Source: Dehalococcoidales bacterium (GTDB taxonomy: Bacteria; Chloroflexota; Dehalococcoidia; Dehalococcoidales; Fen-1064). Taken from it: a stretch of DNA of 63,786 bases. Location of the stretch: positions 1-63,786 of the forward strand of contig JADHXC010000009.1 of the NCBI GenBank assembly GCA_016783135.1. The letters are read 5' to 3'. Position numbers and translations under genes: made by a program. Under the pieces are notes generated by a model. The model ran no database searches. It was not told the DNA's origin and was given only the letters and a program-made list of their open reading frames with translations. This document shows positions 51,199-60,605 of the stretch, piece by piece. Every line of letters begins with the position of its first letter. Within the stretch, counting starts at the first letter, position 1.

Positions 51199-53576
51199 CA
51201 GACCTCCTTGCCACCGTTGAAGCTTGCGGTGAAAATCCTGCCGGGGTCACCGGTCTCTTCCAGATTAGACACAGGGTTTCCGACAAGAGTACCGAATCCC
51301 TCCGGAACATAGAGGATAAAGTCGAGTGTCGAGGCACCACCGGCTACTGCCTTGATGTAGTTGTTAGCCGCCTCCAGGTCACTGTCAATGCCGGTACTGC
51401 CGGTGTATGCGCTGCTATTCTGCGTTTTATCCGCGTATTGAAGAACGGACCCGTAGAGTGACATGTTGTCCACACGCAGGGGATACGTCATCCCGTAGAT
51501 GGTGCTGGCTATGGACAGGTAGCTGGCGAACTGGTAGCTGGGCCATTTGCCTTTTCCAACGGTCATACCGCTGAAGAACGGGTCCTCGAACTCGGACTCC
51601 GTCCGTGACATCATAAAAGCCACGGCAGATATCCCTATCAGGCGAAACTCTCTGAGGAAGTCATGTCCTTCTGCATTCCACTCTCGATTGCCGTACCTGC
51701 GCATCCTGGCACCGCTCAGAAAGGCACCACGAAGTCTGTCATGCTGCGCGGTTGCCGTGAGACCTCCGGCAGCAGTTGCGAACCTCATGACCGGGGTCCA
51801 GTGTCCCTTCTTGCCGTTCTCATCGTAGTCTATGACGCCGTCTCCGTTCTCATCATAGCCGTCCATTATCTCTTTATGCAGAGAGGAGCCGGTCAGTCTG
51901 TCACTGGCCTCTGCCCAACTCAGGACGGTCCGCTGCATGTCCCACAGCATACACGCCGGGTTGTAGTACATGGTAGTGGTGATGAGCTCGTGGAACTCCT
52001 TCCCGTCAACTCTACCGAGGTGTCCCTCCAAAGAGACCAGCGGGCTTTCTGTAACGCTGTCCCAGCCCACCACATAATACTGTTGTCGTCCGACTCCTCT
52101 CTCCTCCATGTACTGATAGAGACCGTACCGGAAGAGCGGCGAGTCAATGTCCTCATCGGTGACTATGTTCTTGCCGTCCACCCTTGCCACCGGGACCATG
52201 TGGAAGAACTCCGTGCATAAACCTCTTTCCTTCTGTATCTTCCGGCCTTCCAGCATCGGTACCGTTTTGAAGCAGTAGCGGGCACACAGGACATCCAGCG
52301 CCACCATGTTGAGCGAGGCTAAGGCGTATCCTTCCGGTACCCTTACTCCCATTCCGGTATGGCTGATGTTGATGGCCTCTATGGCATCGACGACGTGAAC
52401 CATGAACACGCCCTGGTCCTGCGTCGCCCGGATGACGTCTGCCTGGGTCCCCGGCATCCCGCGCGTCCTGGTGACGATGTACTCGCCCTTTTCGTCTCTC
52501 ATGGGCAGACCAGTCTCGTCATCCATCCGGGGAATCCAGGGCATGTGGGGGAGCTCGGTCTTCATCCCGGGAATCGGGTCCGGGGAGCCGTACAGCCACC
52601 GGCGTTTACCCGAACCATCGTTATAAAGCGCTTCCTGAGGATATAGGCCAATGCCCAGGTTCTTGGTCGCGTTGGTCAGGAGGTCCTGGGCATGAATCTT
52701 TAGTCTGGGCACGTTGACGAGCACACACCCGGGGTAGTCCTTCATATCCTCCGGGTCTGATTGGTCGCCGCCAACGATTGCCTTGTGCAGGATTATCTCC
52801 TGGAAATTGGTCCCTTCCGGGACAGGCACCACCCGCCCCCTGGAGTTATCATCGCCGAGGCGGTTCAGGTCATAGACCACCAGACTGTCGCCCGCCCTGC
52901 CCGGCGGGAGATACTTCCCGGCCACACTCTCCTCGTAGCCGTTCATCGGGTCATCCGCGTGTGATACATCGTGGCTTTCAGCCAGATACCTCCGCACGAA
53001 GTAGAAGCCCCAGCCGCCGTAGAAGTCACCGCTCCGTCCCTCGATGACAGCTTCGGTGGTGATCGACTTACCTTCGTTGTATTGCAGGCTGAAGAGGACC
53101 CCCACAGCCGAGGTAGCACTGGCGGCTTCTCCCAGCGCCATCTCGTGATAGGAGATATCCATTTTATCGTGGAACCAGCGCATCAAGGCAGCCAGGAAAG
53201 GCCACTCGGTGCAGGTAGTGTGGGCCATCCCCTCGCCATGAGTTAACGGATCAATACATAATGGCGCGACCAGGTTGGGTTTGAACAACAGCTTCTTCCC
53301 CTGCCTGACCTGCGCTTTAACACTGGCAGTGAAGCCGGTCTCCTCATCCAGTTTACCGAGGGCATGGTCCAGGCCAGCATGAATGTAGTCTATTCTGCCC
53401 TTTATCTCTTCCCATGCTTCCACGCTATCCTCATTGATAACCCGCTGCAGCAGCCCGGGCATTCCGGCATAAGCACGGCCGGGTTCCATCCTGACGGCAG
53501 CAACCGGAGAACCGGAGGTATCCGTACTGAGCACCCCGATACCTGACTCCACCTTCATTCCCTTCTCAAAGGACAT
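51192..53576 (-). CDS. Very large DUF362-related protein with EF-hand-like calcium loop
   Basis: A 794-residue protein whose parts KKLLFKPNLVAPL, MALGEAASATSA, CVLVNVPRLKIHAQDLLTNATKNLGIG and the later VVDAIEAINISHTGMG match the DUF362 core spread over a much longer chain. Near residue 590 the sequence DENGDGVIDYDENGKKG fits an EF-hand calcium loop (D-x-N-x-D-G-x-I-D). The last 200 residues contain no motif that I know. There is no signal peptide or iron-sulfur motif. The ATG at 53576 has AAGGAG upstream. Compare the 295-residue DUF362 gene at 6604. The reaction is unknown. Confidence 0.75.
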   Translation of the reverse strand: MSFEKGMKVESGIGVLSTDTSGSPVAAVRMEPGRAYAGMPGLLQRVINEDSVEAWEEIKGRIDYIHAGLDHALGKLDEETGFTASVKAQVRQGKKLLFKPNLVAPLCIDPLTHGEGMAHTTCTEWPFLAALMRWFHDKMDISYHEMALGEAASATSAVGVLFSLQYNEGKSITTEAVIEGRSGDFYGGWGFYFVRRYLAESHDVSHADDPMNGYEESVAGKYLPPGRAGDSLVVYDLNRLGDDNSRGRVVPVPEGTNFQEIILHKAIVGGDQSDPEDMKDYPGCVLVNVPRLKIHAQDLLTNATKNLGIGLYPQEALYNDGSGKRRWLYGSPDPIPGMKTELPHMPWIPRMDDETGLPMRDEKGEYIVTRTRGMPGTQADVIRATQDQGVFMVHVVDAIEAINISHTGMGVRVPEGYALASLNMVALDVLCARYCFKTVPMLEGRKIQKERGLCTEFFHMVPVARVDGKNIVTDEDIDSPLFRYGLYQYMEERGVGRQQYYVVGWDSVTESPLVSLEGHLGRVDGKEFHELITTTMYYNPACMLWDMQRTVLSWAEASDRLTGSSLHKEIMDGYDENGDGVIDYDENGKKGHWTPVMRFATAAGGLTATAQHDRLRGAFLSGARMRRYGNREWNAEGHDFLREFRLIGISAVAFMMSRTESEFEDPFFSGMTVGKGKWPSYQFASYLSIASTIYGMTYPLRVDNMSLYGSVLQYADKTQNSSAYTGSTGIDSDLEAANNYIKAVAGGASTLDFILYVPEGFGTLVGNPVSNLEETGDPGRIFTASFNGGKEVWE

Positions 53577-54009
53577 CGCATTCTCTCCTTCCAGACCTTC
53601 GTTACATGACAATTACCGGCACCTTTTTGTAGCACCGTAGAACCTGTCTTACCGGCAATACAGACATGGACCCGTTACTCACCACAACGGATATAATTTA
53701 CCACAATGTACTACACGTCAGCCGTGATTACAAACCCTGTGGGCGGTATCCGGTACATTAGTGATACTCCAGCGTAGTCGATGCTGGTTGCCACACAAGA
53801 AGAAAACCAACTCTCACTGCCGGGAAAGTGGGTTGTCAGGCAGTGACCACGGCATCTCAGTCTTTTATGTCACGTTTCTGTCTGAACGAGAACATAACAG
53901 CCCGTCCCGCACTATACCAATTGTGCACATTATTTGCTATGATAACGATACATGCCAACCCCATGATGTCAGGGAGCCGACCATCAAATCCGAATAAGGG
54001 AGGTAGCCG
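53577..54009. other. Gene-free stretch between divergent genes
   Basis: 433 bases between the start of the large DUF362 gene (minus) and the Lon-like protease gene (plus). Two TATAAT-like hexamers are visible, GATATAATTT near 53690 and GCTATGATAA near 53938, but neither has a good minus-35 partner. I see no other structure. Confidence 0.4.
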
Positions 54010-56463
54010 ATGCCTGTGGGTATACCAGAGGAACTGACTGCAGAACAGGTGAGGGCTGAATGTGACCCTGCCCTGTTCGAATGCGATTCAACCGCTGACC
54101 TCAAGCCTATCGACACCATTATCGGCCAGGACAGGGCACTAAGTGCTCTCAAATTCGGTCTCAGTATCCAGAAATCCGGATTCAATATCTATGTCGCCGG
54201 ACCGGCCGGGACCGGCAAAATGACGGTGATGCGGTCATTTCTGGAGACACTGGCTTCTCAGAAGTCAGCCCCTCCCGACTGGTGCTACGTGTACAACTTC
54301 CGGGACTCATACTGCCCGAGGGCTCTGGGAGTACCTGCCGGGACCGGGCTGGTGCTGCAGAAAGACATGCGGGACCTGGTAGACAAGGTCCGCCGCAGCA
54401 TCGTGCAGGCGTTCAGTAGTAAAGAATACGATGAACGGCGCTCAGAGATAGTTGATGAACTGAATCGGAAACGGGGGTCGATATTCACCGCTGTCAGTGA
54501 AAAAGCCAGAGAGAAAGGATTGCTTCTGAAGACCACCCAGGTTGGTCTGGTTCTGACACCGGCCATAGACGGCCAGCAAATGAGTGAGGAAGACTACCAG
54601 AACCTGAGCACTGAGAGAAAAGAAGAGCTAAACAAGACACGGGAAGAGCTCACTGCGGAATTAAAAGAGACACTCGTGGAGCTACAAAACGATGAGAATA
54701 ACGCTCAGAAACAGCTCGAGGACACAGACCATGAGGTAGCTGCCTACGCCATCAGCCATCTCTTCGAAGAGCTCAGGAACAAGTATGCCGAACTCACCCA
54801 GGTAGTACACCACCTCGATGAAGTCAAGAAAAACATCATTGAGAACTTCGGGCAGTTCCGGTCAAATGATAAACCCGAGGGAGCCGACCCCATGGCTGCT
54901 GCGATGCAGGAACAAGCCCGGAAGCAGGCTCTGCAAATATATGAGGTCAATGTGCTTGTTGACAATTCGGAGCTAGAGGGGGCCCCGGTAGTTGTCGATA
55001 TTAACCCCACGTTCAGCAATCTCTTCGGCCGTATTGAAAAGGAGGCGCAGTTCGGTGCCCTGTACACAGACTTCACAATGATACGAAGCGGCTCAATGCA
55101 CCGGGCTAATGGCGGGTACCTTGTGATAAGGGTCGAAGACCTGCTGACCAATTTTCAGTCCTGGGAAGGCCTGAAGAGAACCCTCCGCGAGAACAAGCTT
55201 ATCATCGAGGATATCGGCGAGAAGCTTGGTTTCATGTCAACCAAGACTCTCCAGCCGGAACCTATTCCACTTGACGTCAAAGTTGTCATTATCGGGGAGC
55301 CGATGTTCTACTACCTTTTACATCAGGCGGACCTCCAGTTCAGGGAACTGTTTAAGGTAAAGGCGGATTTTGACAGCCAGATGGACAAGAACGAAGCCAA
55401 CCTTAAGGACTACGCCGCCGTCCTGTGCCGCCTCTGCACTGAGGAAAAGATGAAACACCTGAGAAGCGACGCCCTGGCCAGGATAATAGAGCACAGCTCA
55501 AGGTTGGCGGATAATCATGACAAGCTGACAACGATGTTTTCCAGTATCGCTGATATTGTCCGCGAGGCTAATTTCTATGCCGGCGAAGACGCGGCCTCCA
55601 CCATCGAAGCCGGTCATGTTAATAGAGCTGTAGAGCATCGGGTCTATCGGTCAAACCTCATCCAGGAGCGCCTTAACGAGATGATAGAGACAGGGATGAT
55701 TATCATCGACGTAGAAGGTGAGGTGGTCGGCCAGGTGAATGGTCTGGCGGTATATGACCTGGGTGATTTCTCCTTCGGAAGACCGAGCCGCATTACCGCC
55801 AGTGTCGGCGTGGGTCGAGAAGGACTGGTTGATATCGAGAGAGAATCCAAGCTTGGTGGGCCCCTCCACACCAAGGGGGTCATGATACTCAACGGGTATA
55901 TCCGCGAAAAGTATGCCCGTGATATCCCTCTGTCCCTTTCCGCCCGTCTTGTCTTCGAGCAGAGCTATGGAGGAGTGGATGGCGATAGTGCTTCAAGCAC
56001 GGAACTGTACTCCCTGCTCTCCCGCCTGTCCGGGGTGCCCATCAGACAGAGTATTGCCGTGACCGGTTCGGTCAACCAGAAGGGAGAGGTGCAGGCTATA
56101 GGTGGAATAAACGAGAAGGTAGAGGGATTTTTCGAGGTATGTCGTGTCAGAGGTCTCAACGGGTCGCAGGGGGCCCTCATACCGGCAAGCAACATCCGCA
56201 ACCTCATGCTCAAGGATGACGTTGTCGAGGCAATCCGGGAAGGCAAGTTCCACATCTACCCGGTGAGCACGATAGACGAGGGGATTGAAGTGCTTACCGG
56301 AATGAAGGCCGGCCAGTTCCTGGAAGACGGCACCTTCGAACCCGATTCTATAAACGACCGGGTGCAGAATCGCCTGATAGGTCTGGCGGAGAAGCTGCGG
56401 GACTTTTCCAAAAGTGAAGAAGAGACGGATTCGGACAAGAACGACAAGGAAGCCGAATCTTGA
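54010..56463 (+). CDS. Lon-family ATP-dependent protease (LonB/Lon-like, AAA plus S16)
   Basis: An 817-residue cytoplasmic AAA+ protease. Walker A is GPAGTGKMT (64-72). A long coiled-coil insertion follows the first ATPase part (about 190-300, rich in E/K/Q). The peptidase domain has the catalytic dyad Ser660 in DGDSAS and Lys703 in GGINEKVEG, separated by 43 residues exactly as in E. coli Lon. The N-terminal Lon substrate domain is absent, which marks the Lon-like group (PF13654/Lon_2 type). The C-terminal tail is acidic. GGGAGG precedes the ATG. It degrades unfolded or regulatory proteins; targets unknown. Confidence 0.93.
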   Translation: MPVGIPEELTAEQVRAECDPALFECDSTADLKPIDTIIGQDRALSALKFGLSIQKSGFNIYVAGPAGTGKMTVMRSFLETLASQKSAPPDWCYVYNFRDSYCPRALGVPAGTGLVLQKDMRDLVDKVRRSIVQAFSSKEYDERRSEIVDELNRKRGSIFTAVSEKAREKGLLLKTTQVGLVLTPAIDGQQMSEEDYQNLSTERKEELNKTREELTAELKETLVELQNDENNAQKQLEDTDHEVAAYAISHLFEELRNKYAELTQVVHHLDEVKKNIIENFGQFRSNDKPEGADPMAAAMQEQARKQALQIYEVNVLVDNSELEGAPVVVDINPTFSNLFGRIEKEAQFGALYTDFTMIRSGSMHRANGGYLVIRVEDLLTNFQSWEGLKRTLRENKLIIEDIGEKLGFMSTKTLQPEPIPLDVKVVIIGEPMFYYLLHQADLQFRELFKVKADFDSQMDKNEANLKDYAAVLCRLCTEEKMKHLRSDALARIIEHSSRLADNHDKLTTMFSSIADIVREANFYAGEDAASTIEAGHVNRAVEHRVYRSNLIQERLNEMIETGMIIIDVEGEVVGQVNGLAVYDLGDFSFGRPSRITASVGVGREGLVDIERESKLGGPLHTKGVMILNGYIREKYARDIPLSLSARLVFEQSYGGVDGDSASSTELYSLLSRLSGVPIRQSIAVTGSVNQKGEVQAIGGINEKVEGFFEVCRVRGLNGSQGALIPASNIRNLMLKDDVVEAIREGKFHIYPVSTIDEGIEVLTGMKAGQFLEDGTFEPDSINDRVQNRLIGLAEKLRDFSKSEEETDSDKNDKEAES

Positions 56464-56667
56464 GTCCAGCCGAAACCGGCCTTCACGCCAGTGCTGCGTG
56501 GCGCTGTTGACGGCGATATGATAGAGATGGCAAAATGCGGTCTGTGCGGTCGCTTGAGATAGCATCGAATAGACCCGGCTCCTCAGGAGTAATCCAAGCC
56601 GCAAAGGACTTGCCAAGAGAAATACAGCCGGAAGGCAAAGTGGCAATAATAGGTAAGGAGTAGCAAC

Positions 56668-58617
56668 ATGAGCAGGAAAATCCAGGAACCGATTGAAATC
56701 AAAGGGATGAAGCTCAAGAACCGGATAGCTTTCGCTCCCTTCCTGAACATGCCCCGAAATGCAGACTGGAGCGTGAATGACCTCACAATCCGCTGGTTCG
56801 AGGAACGGGCTAAGGGGGGATTGGGGTTTATCATGACCGGGTCCTTCGTCCCGCTGATGGTACTGATGCCCACGGCCAGAGAGGGATTTGTCCGTCTCGC
56901 CGAACGGATGCACCAGTATGACTGTAAAATCGGCATCCAGATTGTGCAGGGTGGCCCGATGAGCGGACAGGGACCGTCACCCTCTCCATATCCCAGCGCA
57001 ACCCATGCCAAGCTGGGCCAGTTCGACCTGATGGCAGGCAGCATCATTCCCACAACCGAGGTAACAGTGGAATACCTCGAACAACAGGTTAAGGAGTTTG
57101 CCGCCGCCGCGAAGCTCCTCAAGGAGACCGGTATTGATTGCGTCGAGCTGCACTGCGCTCACGGTGGGGCGACTCTGTGCTGCTCCTTCATCTCTCCGTT
57201 CTACAATCACCGGACCGACCAGTACGGCGGTAGCTGGGAGAACCGCCTCCGCCTCCCCACCGACATTCTTCGCGCGATGCGGGAAGCTGTCGGCGATGAC
57301 TACCCGCTATTTGCCCGGATGGATGCCGATGAGTTGCTGGGCGATGAAGGAATCACAGTATCAGACGCTCAGAAGTACATCGCACCCGCACTGGTAGAGG
57401 CCGGTGCAGACTGCCTGGACGTTTCACAGGGCTCGATAGTGCACTCACCCCACGGTATCACTATTCCGGTCTACTATGAGAGGGGGTGCTTCATCGAGAA
57501 CGCTGCCGCAATAAAGGAAGTGGTTGATGTTCCCGTCATCGGCGTTGGCAGTATCCTGGATATGGATATGGCCGAGAGGTTCCTCCAGGAAGGCAAGGCG
57601 GATATCATCTACATGGGGCGTCAGGTTACCTGCGACACAGATACCCCCAACAAGTACTTCGAGGGCAGGCCGGAGGATATCCGCATGTGCATCGGATGTC
57701 AGGCCGGATGCGGCAGGCCCTGTGCAATCAACTATGACATCCAGGACGACCCGATACCACTAACCCCGGCGGAGAAGACCAGGAAGGTACTCGTGCTTGG
57801 TGGTGGTGTCGCCGGCATGGAAGCAGCCAGAATTGCCGCTACCAGGGGTCACCAGGTAACGCTGTTCGAGAAAAGCAGCGAGCTTGGTGGCATGGTCGCC
57901 AACCTCGGCCTCAACCCTCTGACCGGTGAGTTCGGCAATGTCACGCGCTACCTGTCCACCCAGATGGGTAAACTCGGAGTGGACGTCAGGGTCTGCAAGG
58001 ACGCCACTGCCGACGAAATAGTCGGGATGAAACCGGATGTCGTCATTCTGGCTGCGGGTTCAACCGCCACGATACCGGATGTGGCTGAAGGTAAATTCGG
58101 CGTGTTGACCCACGGAGAAGCCCTGAGACAGCGCCGCTCCATCGGGCAGAAGGTCGTTGTCTGGGGATTCTTTGGTGCCGAACTGGCCATCGCCCTTGCC
58201 GAGGAAGGTAAGGACGTTATCCTCATGGGCCGGTCCGGTGAAGGCTCTCTGGGGAGCGATATCGCTGGCGTGCGCCGGTTCTACCTCGTTAAGAAGCTTA
58301 CCGACCTCACCCTGGTCAGAGGAACACCCGAAGGCCAGAGGATGAGTAATCCCGAAGTACTCTACAACGTGACCGTAGAAGAAATCGCTGACGGCAAGAT
58401 AACGCTACAGGCGGGGGACAACACCGACAGAAAGCGGGTCATTCCCTATGATACCATTATTCTATCCCGACGGTTCGGAGAGAGGAAGTCCAACGATTTC
58501 CTCTTCAGCGAACTGGAAGGGAAGCTGCCCGAAGTCTACAAGATTGGCGACTGCGCCCAGGTAAGAACGATTAAGGATGCAATCTGGACGGCCAACGAAG
58601 TCGCCCGGAAGATTTAG
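56668..58617 (+). CDS. NADH:flavin oxidoreductase (2,4-dienoyl-CoA reductase / old yellow enzyme type)
   Basis: A 649-residue flavo-iron-sulfur enzyme. Residues 1-335 form the OYE-type FMN barrel (KNRIAFAPFLNMP, DCVELHCAHGGATLCCSFISPFYNHRTDQYGGSWENR). The Fe-S cluster ligands are in CIGCQAGCGRPC near 345, and the C-terminal part carries the FAD motif VLVLGGGVAGMEAARIAA and an NAD-binding half. This is the architecture of FadH, trimethylamine dehydrogenase and enoate reductases. In most OYE barrels the active-site motif HGAHGYL is followed by FLSP; here HCAHGGATLCCSFISP is altered with two adjacent cysteines. The substrate is not identifiable from sequence. AAGGAG precedes the ATG. Confidence 0.9.
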   Translation: MSRKIQEPIEIKGMKLKNRIAFAPFLNMPRNADWSVNDLTIRWFEERAKGGLGFIMTGSFVPLMVLMPTAREGFVRLAERMHQYDCKIGIQIVQGGPMSGQGPSPSPYPSATHAKLGQFDLMAGSIIPTTEVTVEYLEQQVKEFAAAAKLLKETGIDCVELHCAHGGATLCCSFISPFYNHRTDQYGGSWENRLRLPTDILRAMREAVGDDYPLFARMDADELLGDEGITVSDAQKYIAPALVEAGADCLDVSQGSIVHSPHGITIPVYYERGCFIENAAAIKEVVDVPVIGVGSILDMDMAERFLQEGKADIIYMGRQVTCDTDTPNKYFEGRPEDIRMCIGCQAGCGRPCAINYDIQDDPIPLTPAEKTRKVLVLGGGVAGMEAARIAATRGHQVTLFEKSSELGGMVANLGLNPLTGEFGNVTRYLSTQMGKLGVDVRVCKDATADEIVGMKPDVVILAAGSTATIPDVAEGKFGVLTHGEALRQRRSIGQKVVVWGFFGAELAIALAEEGKDVILMGRSGEGSLGSDIAGVRRFYLVKKLTDLTLVRGTPEGQRMSNPEVLYNVTVEEIADGKITLQAGDNTDRKRVIPYDTIILSRRFGERKSNDFLFSELEGKLPEVYKIGDCAQVRTIKDAIWTANEVARKI

Positions 58618-58648
58618 AAGGATGCAATAAACAATAACGGTACTTCTC

Positions 58649-58678
58649 CGGGGTACAGTCGCCTCTGGCTGTACCCCG
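58649..58678 (+). terminator. Strong hairpin after the OYE-type gene
   Basis: CGGGGTACAG and CTGTACCCCG pair over ten base pairs with a ten-base loop, 31 bases after the stop codon. The bases after it (AATTCC) are not a T-run, so factor-independent termination is likely but not certain. Confidence 0.6.
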
Positions 58679-58769
58679 AATTCCTGATAGTTCCCTTATG
58701 TAATATCCAGTGTTTTTATCGCCGGATATATCAGGGACAAGTTTATAGAGAACGTAAGAGGGGTGGTAC

Positions 58770-59273
58770 ATGGTTAAGAAAAGATTCCTGATTATACCCA
58801 TTATTCTTGTAGTTACAGGAGTGCTCATGGGTGGTTGCAGTACACAATTTGCCAGAGATGGTGACATTGTCGATATACACTACACCGGAACACTGGAAGA
58901 CGGTTCGGAGTTCGATTCATCGGAAGGCAAAGACCCTCTGCAATTCACGGTCGGAGCCGGCCAGATGATACCCGGTTTTGAGAATGCCGTATACGGGATG
59001 AAGGTAGGCGAGACCAAGACCGTAACCATTCCGGCAGCAGAGGCTTACGGACCACACGATGAAGACCTTGTCATGGAGGTAAACCGGGACGAGTTGCCTG
59101 AAGATATTGAACCAACAGTCGGACTGCAAATCGGGGTGACTTACGAGGGAGGTCAGCAGGGTTCGGCTATCGTAACGGAAGTAACCGAGACCACCGTGAC
59201 TCTGGATGCCAACCACTTCCTTGCCGGAAAAGACCTCATCTTTGAGTTAAAGCTAGTCAAGATAAGAAGGTAG
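58770..59273 (+). CDS. FKBP-type peptidyl-prolyl isomerase lipoprotein
   Basis: A 167-residue exported isomerase. A signal peptide with lipobox LMGGC (Cys23) predicts a lipid anchor. The FKBP domain follows with VDIHYTGTLEDGSEFDSS, GAGQMIPGFENAVYGMKVGETKTVTIP and AYGPHDEDLVMEV; the insert after AYG resembles the IF domain of SlyD-type FKBPs. It helps folding of exported proteins. It stands between the OYE-type gene and the acyl-CoA synthetase operon on the same strand. Confidence 0.92.
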   Translation: MVKKRFLIIPIILVVTGVLMGGCSTQFARDGDIVDIHYTGTLEDGSEFDSSEGKDPLQFTVGAGQMIPGFENAVYGMKVGETKTVTIPAAEAYGPHDEDLVMEVNRDELPEDIEPTVGLQIGVTYEGGQQGSAIVTEVTETTVTLDANHFLAGKDLIFELKLVKIRR

Positions 59274-59277
59274 TCCC

Positions 59278-59315
59278 GCTGGTAATGCCAGTTGTTGTAA
59301 CTGGTAATGCCAGCT
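59278..59315 (+). repeat. Two short direct repeats, each a small hairpin
   Basis: The 13-base sequence CTGGTAATGCCAG occurs at 59279-59291 and 59301-59313, and each can fold on itself (CTGG/CCAG). A CAGTT/AACTG pairing between them adds a third stem. They sit between the FKBP stop and the acyl-CoA synthetase start. Confidence 0.7.
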
Positions 59316-59339
59316 GCTAGAGAAAGTAAGAGGTAGGCA

Positions 59340-60590
59340 ATGCCGAAGCTCCTTGAATACCAGGGGAAACGACTCCTGAAAGAGATGGGAATACCGGTTC
59401 CCCGCGGTGATGTTGCCTCCACACCACAGGAAGCACTCAGGATAGCTACCGAAATTGGTAAACCGGTGGCAGTTAAAGCCCAGATAGGCGTAACCGGCCG
59501 CTTCAAGGCCGGCGGTATCAAGTTTGCTGATACGCCCGAAGAGGCCGAAAAAGCCGCTGCCGGACTCCTCGGTAAAGATATTAAGGGTGCCAGGGTAACC
59601 CGGGTCCTGGTCGAGGAACGGCTGGACGTCGAGCGGGAGATGTACGCCGGCATCATTGTCAACGATTCCTACAAGGTCAGGAGCCCGGTGTTGATGTTCA
59701 GCACCCGTGGCGGCGTTGACATCGAGGAGATAGCTGCCGAAGACCCGGACAGCGTGGTCAGTTTGAACATCGATGTGCTGGACGGCCTTTCCATCGAAGA
59801 AGTGCGTAGCCTGGTCTCCAGGTTCAACATTCCCCTGCCACTCATATCACCGCTCAGTGAAATAGTACACGGCCTGTACCGGGTCTTTCGGGAGTATAGT
59901 GCACGCAGCGCGGAGATGAACCCGCTGGTACTCACTACCAACGGAAAATTCCTCCCGGCCGACTGCCGTATCGTCATTGACGAGGCCTCGGTATTCAAGC
60001 ATCCGGACCTGGAGATAGACTATCCCCGTGATATTAGCAGGGAACCCACAGAGCTTGAGCGAATCGCCTGGCGTGTAGAGGAAGAAGACTACCGCGGGAC
60101 GGGTTACTTTGTCCAGCTTGCCGAGGGCTTCGGACCTGGCAAAGGATATGTAGGTTTTCATGGACTTGGCGGCGGTGGCGCTATGCTGGGAGCCGATGCC
60201 CTGATACGCCACGGACTCAAGTTGGCCAACTACGCGGAGAGCAGCGGCAATCCGACCGCCTCCAAGGTATACCGCGTCGTCAAGCTCGTCTTTTCCCAAC
60301 CGGATATCGACGCCTTTGTACTCATGGGTGCGATGGTAGCCAACCAGGAGCAATGGCACCATGCCCATGCTCTGGTGCGGGCACTGAAGGAAGACCTGAG
60401 CAACAGACCCGGCTTCCCGGTGGTTATCCTCATCGCGGGCAACAAGGAGAAGGAATCACTGGAGATACTCAGGAACGGCCTGCGCGGCCTTCCGGCAAAA
60501 ATCGAGATATACGGCCGTGATTACGTGTACAACGTTGATTTTATAGCAGAACGCGTGAAGGAACTCGTCGAGGAGTACCGGCGTACCTGA
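59340..60590 (+). CDS. ATP-grasp beta subunit of a succinyl-CoA synthetase-like acyl-CoA synthetase
   Basis: A 416-residue SucC-type subunit. The ATP-grasp start LLEYQGKRLLKEMGIPVPRG, VAVKAQIGVTGRFKAGGIKFA (about 43-63), EMNPLVLTTNGKFLPADCRI and the C-terminal flavodoxin-like CoA-ligase part are visible. With the alpha subunit it links ATP (or ADP) to the interconversion of an acyl-CoA and its acid, such as succinate or malate. The sequence around GLGGGGAMLGADAL differs from classical SucC (usually GAGLAMAT), so a substrate other than succinate is likely. It is the first of three genes in an operon with a ferredoxin-like gene and sucD-like gene. Confidence 0.88.
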   Translation: MPKLLEYQGKRLLKEMGIPVPRGDVASTPQEALRIATEIGKPVAVKAQIGVTGRFKAGGIKFADTPEEAEKAAAGLLGKDIKGARVTRVLVEERLDVEREMYAGIIVNDSYKVRSPVLMFSTRGGVDIEEIAAEDPDSVVSLNIDVLDGLSIEEVRSLVSRFNIPLPLISPLSEIVHGLYRVFREYSARSAEMNPLVLTTNGKFLPADCRIVIDEASVFKHPDLEIDYPRDISREPTELERIAWRVEEEDYRGTGYFVQLAEGFGPGKGYVGFHGLGGGGAMLGADALIRHGLKLANYAESSGNPTASKVYRVVKLVFSQPDIDAFVLMGAMVANQEQWHHAHALVRALKEDLSNRPGFPVVILIAGNKEKESLEILRNGLRGLPAKIEIYGRDYVYNVDFIAERVKELVEEYRRT

Positions 60591-60605
60591 GAGCAGGCAG
60601 GCAGG

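Noticed and set aside
55993-56913. 306-residue open frame antisense to the Lon-like and OYE-type genes
   Set aside because: It is the shadow of strongly supported coding sequence on the other strand and shows no family motif.
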